A DNA stretch of 64,000 bases from Eublepharis macularius (Eukaryota; Chordata; Lepidosauria; Squamata; Eublepharidae), in assembly GCF_028583425.1 (NCBI RefSeq), contig NC_072795.1, positions 75,034,001 through 75,098,000 on the forward strand, in the 5' to 3' direction. The position numbers and the translations under genes were made by a program. The notes under the pieces are model-generated. The model did no database searches and had not been told where the DNA came from. It was given only the letters and a program-made list of their open reading frames with translations. Within the stretch, counting starts at the first letter, position 1; each line of letters begins with the position of its first letter. Shown here in pieces: positions 22,560 to 35,889 of this stretch.

Positions 22560-23740
22560 TTTGCATGAGTAGCTAGAGCTGTGTGTTCTTCAGTGTTGAC
22601 AGCAGAAGTATTTTACACAGTCAATAGCAGATCCCATTGTCATTTTCTGTTACCTGCTATGGTCCAAAATATTTCCCAGAATTCTGCTTCTTGGGGAGAG
22701 GGGGCTCTTGGGGGAACAGTGTGACAGGCAAATGAGGGGTGGGGTCTGTACTAGAGAGCTAATTAGCAAAAGTTTTCTCCCCTTGTGTTAGGAGACATTA
22801 CCATGGGACCCAAGATAAAAACACAGAAAACAATGCAGACTCATAAAGCTGAAACATGTACATTTCTGCTACAACATTCACAATCACTTAGATGATTTTC
22901 CCATTTTTTTTGGTCTTTCTAATATATCTTTGATCAAGGAGAATATTCAGCTGTCTGGCTTCAAGACATGAAACATGATATGCATACTGAGAATCTGTCC
23001 CTGGTTAATTGGGGTGAGTTACCAGCATATTCATCTCCCAGTGACTGCCACATCAAACTATGACTTGCAGACTTGAAACGGCTATTGCGGATCAAACACC
23101 AAGGATGAATCTTTCCTACCTTTCACCTCAAACTTTTCAGCAAAGGTAGTTCATACAATTGAGATATATCAAGTTATACATATTCATGTAGGAATTAGTT
23201 AAGCTTCTTTAAAGGAAGAAGAAATTTACCTATCTCTGTACACTGCATTGCACATTTCTGTAATATGAGCTCTGTATCTATTCATATTTTTGTTTTAACA
23301 GTTTTTATCTGTTGCTGCCTCAACTCCATGTAAAGCAATGTGGGGATGGTAGTTTCAAACAGCATTTACATCTGTTTATGAATCGCATGTGAAATGCTAT
23401 TTCTTTTTCAAACTGCATCACTTTTTCTGGTGCCAGAAATGGCCACCCTCCTCCCCTAGGCCACCAGGGCTTTTGCAATAATAATTTTAAAAATGGCACT
23501 ACAATACGGTTACATTGATATATTGTTGTAATGAAAGATGCAGCAGGTTCCCTGAATTCCCAGATTTCATTTTTTTTAAAGTAAGTCTCTAGCTACTTCC
23601 TTTGTGGAGTTATGCCTTTCCCCCTATATCTCCACAAGGAAAGGAGCTAGAGACTTTTTTTTTAAAGGAGAGGTATACCATTCCAGATAATATTTAGGGT
23701 CACTGCAGTGTGCTCAGCAGCACATGTGCCTAGCCAAAGA
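22560..23740. other. Unassigned intergenic sequence
   Basis: No gene or named repeat recognised. A short inverted pair around AAGTCTCTAGCT and AGCTAGAGACTTTTTTT lies at 23580-23665. Confidence 0.4.
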
Positions 23741-26424
23741 TCCGTGGAGCAGGTGAAGAAGCAGTTAAAGGGCTCCACTGGGGGACTTCTGGTTCCAGCT
23801 GAGTGTGATTAGGCGTTTCTAGGCTGTGCTCTGTTACAGAGAAGTATTGTTGTAGCTGATTTTAATTAATTTTAGCTTTTATTTTAAATAATTTTCTTTT
23901 TATCTCATTTTTAATTCTTCTCCCCTCCTTCTGGTAAAGGAGGGGGAGGACAAACTTTTATTTTGTCTGTTTTATAAGCAAGAAGAGAAAGCTCTCTCCA
24001 CAGTTTTATCTCAGATATTCCCATCAGCTATACACATAGCATGGAAGAGTTTCTTTCTTTTAACAGATAAAGCTGCTGCCTGCCTCTGCTGCTGCTGCAG
24101 CCATTCATTTGCTGTGTTTAGTTAGGGCTCCAACTCCTAGATAGTTTATTGTTTTCTGAAACCTCTTTCTGCTATTTCAGTTTACTTTCCTCTTCATTCT
24201 ATTTATACATTGTTAGGTAAAAGATTTATTGGTTTCTGGTGGGGGATAGGGTAGGGTTGGCTGGTTGAGAGGATAGCTCAGCTTTGCTTTTGTTATTTAC
24301 GTTATGTTATATTATATACTTTTATAAAAAGGAAGAAATGAGTAAGTGACGTTTATTCATTTACTTTGATAGTCACTGGGTGGTGACTTGTTTTACGAGT
24401 ACTTTAGTTTTTTTAAGGGCTGTTTTAAATTCTTTTAAGTAGTTTTAAATAGTTTTAAGTGACTTTAAGCTGTCTCATTTTAACCTAGGGTATATTGAAA
24501 ACATACTGATTTTAGTGAATAGATTTATACTGGTGACTATTGAAATGGGAAAAATGTGGTCCCACCCCTTTGTTGTTGATGATTTTAACATGAAATTAAA
24601 ACAAAACCAATTAGATGATTTTCTTATTAGTGCTTCTCCAGTTTTCATAAAAAATAGGTTTGCCCCTTTATTGCATCAGATCCAAGTGAAGGCTGATGAA
24701 CTTGATAGTTCCTACTCTTTGAACCAAAAGGATTCATTTATTTCAATAGGGAAAGATGATATGGTAATTCTTGATGAGAACACTGGAAAGAGATCTCAAG
24801 CAGACACATTGAAACTTATTTATAAGAGGCGTTTGTTTATTATAAACTATCTTCTTAAGACCAAGACTATCTTCTTAAAACCATTGAACCAGGAATACTC
24901 ATTACAAAGAGTGTTTACAGGAAGCCAGGAACACTCATTACAGGAAGCCATTTTATTCAGAAATGGTACATCCAGCAAAAGGCCTTTATATAACAATAAT
25001 ATCAAGAAAGGGACTTATTCTCCTTCCCTTTCAACAAATAAGAATTTGCTCCAGGTGACTAACCTCCAGATTGTAGTGACTGTCTTGTCCTTAAAAGGAC
25101 AATGGATAAATTGGTGGGGAAAGTGGAATACTAAAAAGCATTTGTCCTAGTTGTTGGATGTGCCAGCTTCTTCTAGTAATTTAAAATTTACTGAAAAGTT
25201 AAAAGCGCCAATTCCATTACAAGGGCTCACCAGTCAGCTGGTGCAAGAGGGAGTTAAAGCACTCCCAGCGCTGCCAGCAAGTGGTGCCAGGAGCACTTTA
25301 ATGTTTAAATCCCCACTTGCTCCACCTGTCTGGCAGGCACGGACCCATGAACCGGTGTGCTTCCATGAAAAGTTTGTGGTCTGTGGTCCGTGAAACATGA
25401 CAGACCATGGCCCAACAACCTATGGGTTTTTCCCGGTCCATGCCCACCTCTAATTTTAGGATCCCAGCATTAATGTTTACTAGAGCTTCTTACTTTAAAA
25501 GGCATAGGATCCAACGATCAAATTCTCTGTATAATCCAATCAAAAAGCCACTCATCATGTCTAGCCCTCTTAAGGACAGGAAAAGTATACACTCAAAGAG
25601 GATACAACCTTCTACTAGTGATAGAAACTTGATTGGATTTTCACCATACTCTTGAACCAGACTTACTAGAGAGGATGATTTGTGAGAGATTTAATCAACC
25701 AGATGAAGTCAAAATCCTCTCCTTTATGCCATCCTCTCTAAAGAATAATCAGCTGGATTTAGCAGTTGAGAACCTCCTCCAATCATTCCGCTCTCTACCT
25801 TTTGAGGAAGAAGGTGAAATAATTGCCCAATTTCAGATTCTACAGCATATACTAGTACAAATCAACCAGGATCAAAACAAGTTAATTAACTAAAAAAGAG
25901 ACTATTAGCAGTCCCATACTTGTCCTCTGATAAGATTATGAACCAATCATTAGTCAATCCCCTAGATGTAATCACCCACTCTTTGACTAGTTAGAAGCCA
26001 TGTGATCCAAGTCCAACAAGAGGGAAAATTCCTGTGCCTCTTGAGTAAAAAATTATAATTAATTTGACGAGTATCCTCAAGCTGCCAGCACTAAATACTT
26101 CAGTAGTAAAAAAATGAACTAACTGGGACTTGTGGACTTCATATTTTGAGTTGGAATATAGCTGGCTGGGCCTCAAGGTTTTGCTGTAAGGATACTAAAG
26201 CATTTATGGCTTCTTTTGATATTCTACTTCAGGAGACCTGGTTAATGGATGAACTTGTCTTTCCTGGCTACTTAATTCACTTTCAGTGAGCAGCCATAGG
26301 CCCAAGGCAGGGGGCAGGCTTAGCTTGATTAATTTTAACTAGGGGTGTGCACCAGAAAAAAAATTCAGGTTTCTCGCTTCAGTTTACCTGAAGTGGGAAA
26401 AAGCTTTGTAAACAACCAAAACCC

Positions 26425-27146
26425 TGTCATGGCCCAGTCGGAGAGTGAGGTCTCCTCTGGAGGAGAGGAGCCTCGTGTAGCCAGCCAGGACTCCTCAGGA
26501 GAAGAAGAGTTCTGTGTAGCCAGCCCTAGCCCTGACTCAGCAGAAGCCAGTAATCAGGAGCAGCAGCTGCTGGCTGATCAAAGCTCACAGCCAGCAGCTG
26601 AGACACCAGGACCCTCTAGCCCCAATACCACAGGGGAAGCTCAGCCAGGAACTTCCACAGGGGAAGCCCAGCCAGGGGCTTCCACCCCCCCCCCCCGGTT
26701 CATCCACGCCTAGAGAGTACCGTAGACAGCACCAGAGACTGGAACTGCAGGAGAGATGGCGCAGTGCTCGTCTCCTGAGCCGATGCCAGCTGCTGGAGAG
26801 CGACGATGAGTAGCTTCAGGATGGAGTCCTAGCAGCTGGCTGAAAACCACACCTGGCTATAAAAGCCAGTCAGGAGCAACTGCCAGGCGTGGAAGCAATG
26901 TGTCTACTGCCTACAACCACTCTGTGTTCTGTGGATTTTGCCCATGCCTGCTTTTGGACCTGACACTATCGGTAACTGACCTTGGACTGTGCCTGACCTT
27001 GCTCTTGGACTCTGGACTCACTCCTGGCGTTATCTCGTGCTCTGACCACCAGTTTGACCTGGCTTTCGCTCTTGGAACCCCGCTTAGACTTTGGCATTAA
27101 GGCTTGGACTTGAGCCACCCTGCTTGGGCTAGCCCAGCCCATGACA
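26425..27146 (+). mobile_element. Solo LTR (722 bp) with internal ORF
   Basis: Starts TGTCATGG and ends CCATGACA, flanked by AACCC on both sides (26420-26424 and 27147-27151), an exact 5-base duplication. A TATA-like GGCTATAAAAGCC lies near 26857. The first half is open (26345-26713 frame), acidic and Ser/Gln-rich, with no domain I know. The internal viral part is absent. Confidence 0.8.
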
Positions 27147-27279
27147 AACCCTAAGCGACAAGCCGCTTCGGATTCAGGTATTTAAATTTCTTCAGTTTGC
27201 TTCATAAAGATTCGGAGCATAGCAAAGTGAGGGAGGAAGCTTCCAGCCCCCCCCACCAACACCCCCCCACTTACCTGCT

Positions 27280-28370
27280 TGGCAGGTATTTCCCCACCAA
27301 ACAGCTGATCCCGGGGTTTAAATGCCCCTTTCTGTGCCACTGCACAGTGACACAGAAAGGGGCATTTAAACCGCAGCCAGCTTGGATCAGCTGCTTGGTG
27401 GGGATTTCCCCGCCAAACAGCTGATCCCGGGGTTTAAAATGATCCTTCCCGTGCTGCTATGCAGGGACATGGAAAGGAGAATTGTAAATCCCGGCTGGCT
27501 TCCATCAGCGGCTTGGTAAGCTGCTGATCCATTGGGGGAATGCCATTTCCCTGCCGCTTCACAGTGACAGGGAAAGGGGATTTAAATGTTCCGTTCCCTG
27601 TCACTGTGAACTGGTGGGAAAAGGGCATTTCTCCCCCACTTGCCAGTCAGCTGATCCAAGGGGAGGGATGCTGCTTTCTCTACCACTTCACAGCAACAGG
27701 GAAAGGAACATTTAAATGCCTTTTCCGTGTCGCTGCAAAGCAGCGGGGAAAGGGCATTCCTCTTCATCCCTTGGATCAGCTGCCTGGCCAGGCAGCTGAT
27801 CCAAGAGGAATGATGCTCCTTTGCCCATTGCTTCACAGCAATAGGGAAAGGAACATTTCACCATGACAGGCTGCACTCAGCCGCTTGTTGTGGAAAACCC
27901 TGACAAACAGCTGATTCAGGGGTTTAAATGTCCCTGTCCATGCTACTGTGCAAGTGCAGGGAGAGGGGCATTTCACCCCACAGGCTGCCCTCAGCTACTT
28001 GTCGGGGAAACCCCTGACTTGGGAGTTTAAATGTCCCTCTCTGTGCCGCTGCGCAGGGAGAGGGGTATTTCACCCCAGCAGGCTGCACTCAGCCACTTGT
28101 CGGGGAGACCCCTGACAGGCAGCTGATTCCGGGGTTTAAATGTCCCTCTCCATGCCGCTGTGCAGCAGCTGGGAGAGAGGCATTTCATCCCTGCAGGCTG
28201 CACTCAGCCACTTGTCGGGGTGACACCTGACAGGCGGCTGATTCCGGGGTTTAAATGTCCCTCTCCTTGCCACTGTGCAGCAAGTGGCACTGTGTCTCTC
28301 CCAGCGGCTGGGAGAGAGGCATTTCATCCCCGCAGGTTGCACTCAGCTACTTGTCAGGGGAACTCCTTGA
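27280..28370. repeat. Palindromic minisatellite inside hAT element 1
   Basis: Repeated units around CAGCTGATCCCGGGGTTTAA and its near reverse complement alternate with GAAAGGGGCATTTAAA-type units, first in irregular inverted order, then as direct units of about 120 bases (around 27900-28350). It can form many hairpins. Confidence 0.7.
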
Positions 28371-28623
28371 CAGGGGAACCCCCTTGTCAGGGGAACCCCT
28401 TTGGGGTTTCCGAAACGGCCTCGGGACACTGGGTCTGTTTCAGAAATCCCGAATGTTTGCAAATCAGGTTTGATTCGGGTATCTTTCCTGAATCAGAAAC
28501 CCGAATCACACACCCCTAGTTTCAATCAATTTGAATATTGAACCCTGTGATCCCTTGCTGGCAGATGATTTGATGATTGCCTTTTTATTAAAGCTGGATG
28601 ATGTGATGGTTATCTTTTCTTCA

Positions 28624-28741
28624 GGGCCAAGCTACACATGATGAAAGACACTTGCCTGGCAAGTGGATTGAGTGGAGGGCAAGTGAACAGGGAGAAATAC
28701 ACTTGCCGTTCAAGTGTCATTTGTCACTTGTAGCTTGGCCC
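28624..28741 (+). mobile_element. Harbinger-type MITE, copy 2 (118 bp, uninterrupted)
   Basis: Ends GGGCCAAGCTACACATGA and TAGCTTGGCCC, flanked by TCA on both sides (28621-28623 and 28742-28744). Same length and internal sequence as copy 1 without its insert. Confidence 0.8.
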
Positions 28742-29846
28742 TCAGTCTATATTTCTCCATTCATCCCTAGTTTAATGGCTCAGAGCTCATTTTTGGGGGA
28801 CCCCTTTAATATTAGCAAGTGATTTTAATGCAAAGATTGGTAATGATGATTATACTCTCTTCTTCAAATTATTGGGCCCAAATAATGATGAATTTCTTAG
28901 CCCTGTTTGACATTATAGAAAATCCAAGGATGTCATAATAAACAGAGATGGTTTACAGCTGGCCAAATTTGCAATTTATCCTATTGAATGGCTACCCAGA
29001 AGTTGATGGCTCTGGTAACTTCACTTTTGTGAGTCTCAAAGGACCCAGTTAAATAGAACATATCTTGGTCCCACTTGAGGATCACTCCCACTCTCAGTTT
29101 CTAAAAGTTGGTGACTTTATGGGAAGTGACCATCTCCCAGTTTTCTTTTCTATATATTTATCTTTTGAACAGTATCGTATTCCAGACCAAAGTTTCCCTC
29201 TTTCCCAAACTCAAAATAAAGTTTGTCAATTAAAGCCCTGGATGAGAAACATGATAGTTGGAATGTCAATTGATGATATTTTTGAGATGGGAAAATCCAA
29301 AGTATTTTCTCTGATTAAAATACCTGCCCTAGAAATCAATCATAGGAGCTTGATTTTGAGGGCCAGCAGTTTGTTCATCCTTATCTTTTAGTCTTTCTTT
29401 CCCCAAACCATTTCCCTCTATATGTATTATCTTACCATCCCATGTAGAGCTTTCTTGTTTGCAAGATTGAATATTATACGCTCAATTATTTTACAGGGTT
29501 GATTTTTGAGTAGGCCCTATTCCAACAGAATTTGCCCTTGTGGCCTCGATAGCATTGATTCAACCTTTCAAGCCCTGCTTGAATGTTGGTTCTTCGAAAA
29601 TATAAGGGATTATTATATTAGGCCCTTAATTAACCTTTATACTTCACAAACCCTGGCTCTTTCGCTTAGTGCTAAGGATCCTAAATTAGCAATTGCAAAA
29701 TATGTCTCGGTCCTTTTAACCCTTGCATCCAAAAAAGATAAAGAGTAAGTATTAATCTGCTGCTCAAGATTTATGAATCGATGAGCTTCTAAGGGAATAA
29801 AAAGAAAGGAAATGGTTCCAATGAGCTCCCTAGGGATACCCCCTAG

Positions 29847-30449
29847 TGTGCAGAGCTGTGAGTGTGAGAAAGGATGGCCCAGGCCCCAGTTTGATGATGT
29901 ATAACATAAAGTTACTTAGAGCTCTAGAAGGAAATAATGTATGTGGTGGTAGGAACTTAAATAGGCCTGGTTAAAAGCTGGTTAGGCCACAAAAAGTTGG
30001 CAGGAATAGGGCAGGTTGCTCAGGATAGGTAGGGTTAATTGGTAAACACCCTGAGGCATCTCAGCAAAGGTGGGGGGGGGGCTCCAGACAAGCTCATCAC
30101 ATGCTGGGCAGCTAGGTGGTGCTGTGAAGGAGCGCCCTGGGTGCTGAGCGGCATCTCCCAAACTGGGTAGGTGCCTTGAGGCCGATGAAGGGAGGAGGAT
30201 GAAGCTGGGTACCTCTTGGCACAGGAGGCTGGGCTGGCTATGATAAACAAAGTGGGCAGAAATCGCCAGCCAGCTTTGGAGCCAGGGTGGACTGCCAGGT
30301 GGGCACCAAAGGAGGATGCCTAGTGCAGCCTGCCCACAAAATTGTCAGCTTATGGTATAAGCATTTGATGGAGATCTGCAGTTCAAAGTTCAAGGTTAAT
30401 AAAGAAACTAGTTGAGCCCACATAATTTGTGCCTGTCTTTATTTCCTCA
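29847..30449 (+). mobile_element. Possible solo LTR
   Basis: AATAAA at 30398-30403 is followed by TTTGTGCCTGTC, and the block can be read as starting TGTGCAG and ending TTCCTCA. No duplication found, so the borders are a guess. Confidence 0.3.
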
Positions 30450-33125
30450 TGTCATATTTGGGATGCTGGGGCAAAAGGTTTGTTGAATTTTAACCAGTCC
30501 ACTCACTATAATGCAAGTTGATGAGCCCAGTGGGTTAAGAAAATAACTTTGTGAAGCCCATTTGATATAAATTACCTCTATACCTTTGTTCAGATTATGA
30601 TTTTGGTGATTTAACTGCTCTGTGTGAACAATACTCATAGCCGCTATTTGTGTGAACAGGCAACCTGTTTATTTTCCAGACGTGGTATGTGTGATCAGAT
30701 TTTTGAGGGTACATGTTCAAGAACACCAAAGCTAGAAAATAACACATTATCCTAATATATTATATTTACACATGTTAAGCGGATAGTGGGTGGCTCACTC
30801 TCCTGTTATGCAAGGTTGGCGCACCAACATTGTAATGACTAGAAGATTAGTTGCACTACCTCAGGAAAGCAAAGTGGATGAGTCATGAATATTTGTAAAA
30901 TGTTTGAAATGCAATGCACTTCATAAATGTGAAGTATTATTAAAGCCATACAGGCACAATAAAATCCCACATTGGAGGATATTCAAAACCAGAGCCTTCA
31001 TATTAGTAATGAATTATATTTTACTAGAATACAGTATTATTAAGAACAACAATATGGAAATATATATCAGACTAACTTGAAAATATGACAATGTTCTTAG
31101 AGACTAAAATTGCTTCACAAGGAAGATATTGCCACTTGATCTGACAGTTGTAAGACCCATATGCAATTCAGTTATTATTTGTTGGTGGTACTCACTCTAC
31201 ACCTCATGGAGACCCATATTCATAATTTCCATCAACCAAAATAATCACATTTACTTTATCCTTGGCATTGGGCCTGCACCTCAGGCAGTCTCATGGTGGC
31301 TGTTTCAAGGTGGGAATCAATTACTAAGCACGTCCCCTCAGGCAAAGGTCTTGCCCACTTTCCTGTATCATGGGGCAGGTGCCATGTTGAGGAACAATGT
31401 TTAGAAGAGCTGTAGGCGGCATGTCAAAGACCTACTGAATTAGTATCACTGTTATTAGTAATCTTCTGTTTGAAGCAAATGGAGAAAAGACAACCAGAGA
31501 AAATAAGGTCTCTGATGGGTCAGATCAAGGGTTCTCTAATCCAGACATTTCTACCAGTGGTCTGCCATGTGTTGCTGGAAAGTCCGAAAGCAGGTATGAA
31601 GGTCAATTCCTCCCCTGTTGTTAGTTCTCTGAACATGAAGGCCTCATTAGCCAGGGTTGGTTCTCCAGCCGAAGTTCTGGGGTAGCACAATTTGGAAGGT
31701 GTCAATACATTGCAGGACTCAGCTTGCAACATGAGAGGTGACACAGGCATTGCCTCCTGGACCTGTGGCCATAGCGGCTAAGTTAGAACTCATCTAACAC
31801 CAGTGCAGGAGAAAGCAATAGGTGTACCTTACTTGGGGCAACAAAATACCTTGAGCTGGCCCTGTATTTAGCTATAACTCATGAATTTGTCTAATCCCAT
31901 TTTTCAAAAGCCATCTAAATTAATGAGCATCTCTGCATGTTGTGCCTGTGAATTTCACATGGTGTGAAGATTTATTGTCTTTTTGTTTGTCCAGAACTTA
32001 TGCCCTATATATTCTTCAGCTCTGTGAAAGGCAGAGCACTGATCCGTGTTTATATACTTTGGCCATTCCATGAAAATAAGAAAATTTCCTGTCTGTCCAC
32101 TATAATAAGTGGACACTCCTTACTGTGCAGAACATGCCTAGTACCAGCAATCTCTAAAGCTCCTGGGTATGACTATTACATCACTTCAGTCCATAAATTA
32201 CAGTATTCACTGCATATACCTAAAAAGAACACACTGGGTCTGTCTTTTCTGTACAATGTGAATGGACCTTGAGTTATAGCACAAAATTTTACCTTAGCTA
32301 TTTAGGTTTCTTTGCAACAACAGTGTAATGAAACTAGACTGCCATCTTCAACGCCTTTGGGAGTAGTCACATTGATAATATCTCTCTATTGAAATCTTTG
32401 GCTGCTGAGTGAATGCTGAACTTCTGAAAAAATAAAAAGAGACCAAACTCTTTGTTTGTGATCATGCAAGAGAAATTTAAAGTACAGGCACAGCATCCCA
32501 TGGATGTGTCAGAGTTTCTTCATGGTAACAGTAAGTTTATTATATTCTAGGGAAGATTATTGGGTGCCTGCAACACCTTCTCAGTAATCAGAGTAAATTG
32601 ATCAGGGGGGAAAAGTAAGGATGACACAGAAGCAATTGCCTGAAAGGATGCGGCAGTGATGCCCATTTGCCTCTCCAGGGAATAAATAGAAGTGCTGAGA
32701 TCTTCTGAGGTCAGTCTCATCAAAGCAACTTCCAAAAAAAGAAAGAAAAAGATCAAAGAATTCCTTCTAGATTAAAAAAACCCTAGACTAGTAGAAGAAT
32801 TTAGGATGTCATGCTTGGGTATATAACAACTTGCCTCAGACACCTTATGTGGAACCTCATGAAGAAGAGGGATTAACTGAAAAAACAAGGACCTTAGAAT
32901 TTTGTAAATCCATTTCAGGAAGTCCAGTTCTGGTTTTGTGATTGGCAACTGAAGCCCTGCTGTAGTTACCACCATCACTTTTGAAAGCTAGATGTTGTCA
33001 ATTAGAAAGAGATTTTCCCTCCCGCTTGCTGCACTCTGCTACAAAATCCCTGCTTCAAGATGGAAAATGGCCATTTTGTCTTGTTTCTCTTTCTGAACAA
33101 ACTGGCCTGTGCCACTGAGGGTTCA
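30450..33125. other. Unassigned intergenic sequence
   Basis: AT-rich; no coding exon or named repeat recognised. Open frames are short and lack domain signatures. Confidence 0.4.
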
Positions 33126-33129
33126 GAAT

Positions 33130-33460
33130 AGGGGTGTGAACTGAAAAAAAAATCTAGGAAATCTGGGAAAGATTCCCGGATCTGGTTTGGGAAGATTAGA
33201 GTATCCTGGATTTATTAGCCCATTATTCCCTTCAGGGAAGACTATTTGGAGGCTATTCAAGGGCTGGGGGAGACATTTTTCAAGAAAACTTACCCAAATT
33301 TGCAAGGAACCTACTCCTGACTATCCAATAAAGACACTACACCCCATCCAAGTTTCAGAAAGATTGTACTCTGGTATCCAATTCTATGGGATCCAGAAGC
33401 CTGGGCCCAGAGCTTTTCTGTTGCTGTGTTTCTGCTGTTGAACAGCCAAGCAGAAGTGAT
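33130..33460 (+). mobile_element. hAT-type element fragment
   Basis: Begins TAGGGGTGTGAACTG, then an A-run and TTCCCGGATCTGG, resembling the left ends at 26340 and 38670. I could not find the matching right end, so it is probably truncated. Confidence 0.4.
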
Positions 33461-33699
33461 GATGTAAGTACTTACCCTTAGGATTTTCCAGCAAGCCTGT
33501 GAAAGCTTAAGAGAGCTTATGTGGCCATGTGAAGGTTATAGATTCTGGTTTATTTGTTTAATAATGTGTTTAATGATTTTAACAGATTATTATTTTTGTA
33601 CAGTTGTAGTTGTTGTTACCAGTTTTGGGTCCTGAAGGTGCTGGGGAAAAGGTGAAGTTTATAAATACCCTAGATAAAAAATAAACAAATGAGTATGTA

Positions 33700-34760
33700 A
33701 GATTTACTTACTTACAGTTTTCCTTTCTCACAGAAGTCCAAAGTTGATTACATAGTGGAAGAGATAATACAATATAATCAACAGCTAGGACATTCACTGA
33801 GCAAAGTATAATAAAAAATAAACAGGACATTCAGTGAAAAAGTCACAATAGGGTATATTTTTCCAAATTTCCCAGAAAATTGAGGAAACAAGCATAAAGC
33901 TGAGCATAGAGATGAAATCTTTCTGAAACAAGCATAACTAATTTACATAACATGTTTAGCAAAGTGGAAACTCCCTATAAGGTGCATGTCTATATCAGCA
34001 GACAGTACCCAACAGAGAATCAAATATTCCCTGTCCCTACCAATGCATATCTCTGAGCTACTTCTTATGACACAGCCCTATAATCTGGGTAGAAAGCCTT
34101 CCTGAATAATTCAGTTTTGCATAATTCGCGGAAAGCCAGGAGAGTGGGAGTTTTCCTGACCTCCTCAGGCAAGCTATTCAATATAGTTGGGGCCACCACA
34201 GAGAAAACGTATGCTGTTGATTTTACTCAACCACAGGGTGGTATCTGCAGAAGGCCCTGTTCAGATGAGCAAAGCTGCTGTGGTGGAATGGGGGGTGCGG
34301 AGGCATAGCTATGAGAGGCCGGGGCCATGAAGACCTTTGGATGTGATAATCATGACCTTGAATTGAGCCAGGTAATTAATGCAAAGCCAGTGGAATGATC
34401 CCAGAATGGGAGTGATATGCATGCTCCATCTAGCTTCCGAAAGTAAACAAGCTGCAGCATTCTGTACTAGCTGGAGTCTCTAAGTTATCTTTGAAGGGAG
34501 ACCTATGTAGAGCGCATTACAGTAATCTAGTCTCAATGTTATTGTGCTGTGAATCCAGATGGCCAAATCAGCTATGTCAAGATTGAGGGCCATCTTCCAG
34601 GCCAATCTAAGTTAGGAGAAAGCCTTTTTTTGCAGCTGCATTTAGCTTGTTTCTCTAGCAGCTGTGCTGGATTTAGTATAACCCCCAGGCTCTTAACTGA
34701 CTTAGTAGCTGTTTCCATCATATGGGTTACCAGAAAGACTGTTTTCAGTTGTAGCCTGTT
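33700..34760 (+). repeat. Reptile LINE-derived repeat, copy 1
   Basis: Contains CTTGAATTGAGCCAGGTAAT, GCATTCTGTACTAGCTGGAG and GAGCGCATTACAGTAATCTA in the order seen in a widespread squamate repeat family. The copy at 54980-55480 shares CAGAAGGCCCTGTT and the following blocks. Family not assigned. Confidence 0.5.
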
Positions 34761-34817
34761 TGGTACTATCATCTCAGGGATTTAGGAATGAGCTAGGCCC
34801 CCCTAGCTCATTCCTAT

Positions 34818-34850
34818 AGATGTGTGTGTATGTGTGTGTAATGTGTGTTA
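34818..34850 (+). repeat. (TG)n microsatellite
   Basis: Imperfect TG run. Confidence 0.7.
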
Positions 34851-34859
34851 TTTTTTCAC

Positions 34860-35705
34860 ACATTCTAAGTTTGTCCTACATCTTGCAGATTCCCCCCATA
34901 AATAAATAGTTTATAATTAAGCACAGAAGTATCTGCCTGTTGATCACAATACAAATTGCCCATCATTTCAACCAGGTGCAAAAAAAGTACAGTTTGGGAA
35001 GTGTCTGGCTGGTCTGCAGTGCTGTGCCTTACTTTCTGAACATTCTCTGCCTGTCTCACTCAGCAGCAAACCAAATATTAATAAAGAGTAATACACGAGG
35101 AAAGGCTACAGGGTAACAGATTTCATTTCTTCTTTGAGGAAAAATGGAAATTGTGACTCTTGAGGGCAATGAAAAAAATGTTGTTTTGAAGAAAATAAAA
35201 CTGTTAGAATGAGTAAAATCCTCATACCATAGGCCTAAAGTGCAGTTAAAAAGCCATTTTATATTGTCCTTCTGAGCCAGAGGCAGAAGAATGATGGCAA
35301 GAGTCACGTATGAGTGTTTTATACTTTAATATGCAGCGATTGCTGCAAAATTAGTATCTTACCGTTTCATGTGTTTTAATAACTTGCTGGAATTTTGAGA
35401 TTCAAAAAGAAAAAAAAACATTTATACACCATCATCTCTGCTGTCCTCATAAAACAAATATTTTACATTGGAGAGAAAAAAGAAATAAATATTTTGCACT
35501 GAGGAAAATGGTGGTAAGAGAATGGTTTCCCATATTTTAAATATTTATTTCAATGGCTCAGCCATTCATTTGAGAATGTAATAAGTGCACTCAGTTATTA
35601 CATGACAAATTAACAATTATCATTGGCTGTTTTCAAATCAGGTAGTTGATCAGGCTGAAAGTTGCATTAAATACAAATGCGTATTAATAATCCTACAGTG
35701 TAGAG
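34860..35705. other. Unassigned intergenic sequence
   Basis: AT-rich; nothing recognised. Confidence 0.4.
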
Positions 35706-35709
35706 TTAT

Positions 35710-35880
35710 ACTGTGACAGACTACACTTGAAAGCAAGTTTCCTAAGTGCAGCAATCAGAGAGCTGGGAGGGAAAGACTTATCTCTCACTTGGAATAGAGA
35801 GCTTAAGTGACAGTCTGCTCCCTCCTCTCTGATTGGTCAGTTAAAACCCTGCTAAAGGATTGAGAGTTGGTTTCTGATTG
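35710..35880 (+). repeat. Fragment homologous to the LTR-like block at 61.0 kb
   Basis: Shares with 61030-61160 the blocks AGTGCAGC.ATCAGAGAGCTGG and TGCTCCCTCCTCTCTGATTG with similar spacing. Probably the 5' part of the same LTR family. Confidence 0.5.
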
Positions 35881-35889
35881 TATTGTTCA

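Larger units (their letters stand above)
26340..28518 (+). mobile_element. hAT-type non-autonomous element 1, with nested solo LTR and palindromic minisatellite
   Basis: Ends TAGGGGTGTGCA and CACACCCCTA match those of element 2 at 38670-39406. It has no transposase. It contains the solo LTR at 26425-27146 and a repeat array at about 27280-28370. It interrupts the LINE endonuclease. The flanking 8-base sequences are only partly alike. Confidence 0.65.
23745..29755 (+). pseudogene. Non-LTR retrotransposon (LINE), internally deleted and interrupted
   Basis: Open pieces at 24515-25150 and 25633-25893 look like a degenerate first ORF. From about 26110 comes an endonuclease start (a WNIAGWASR-like block, then ILLQETW). 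It resumes after the hAT insertion at 28519 with further endonuclease-like blocks (DFNAKIGND-like, NRDGLQLAKF). At 29506-29748 there is a C-terminal CPCG...ALLECWFF segment. Most of the reverse transcriptase is missing between about 29395 and 29480. The clade is not assigned. A hAT element and a MITE copy sit inside it. Confidence 0.55.
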
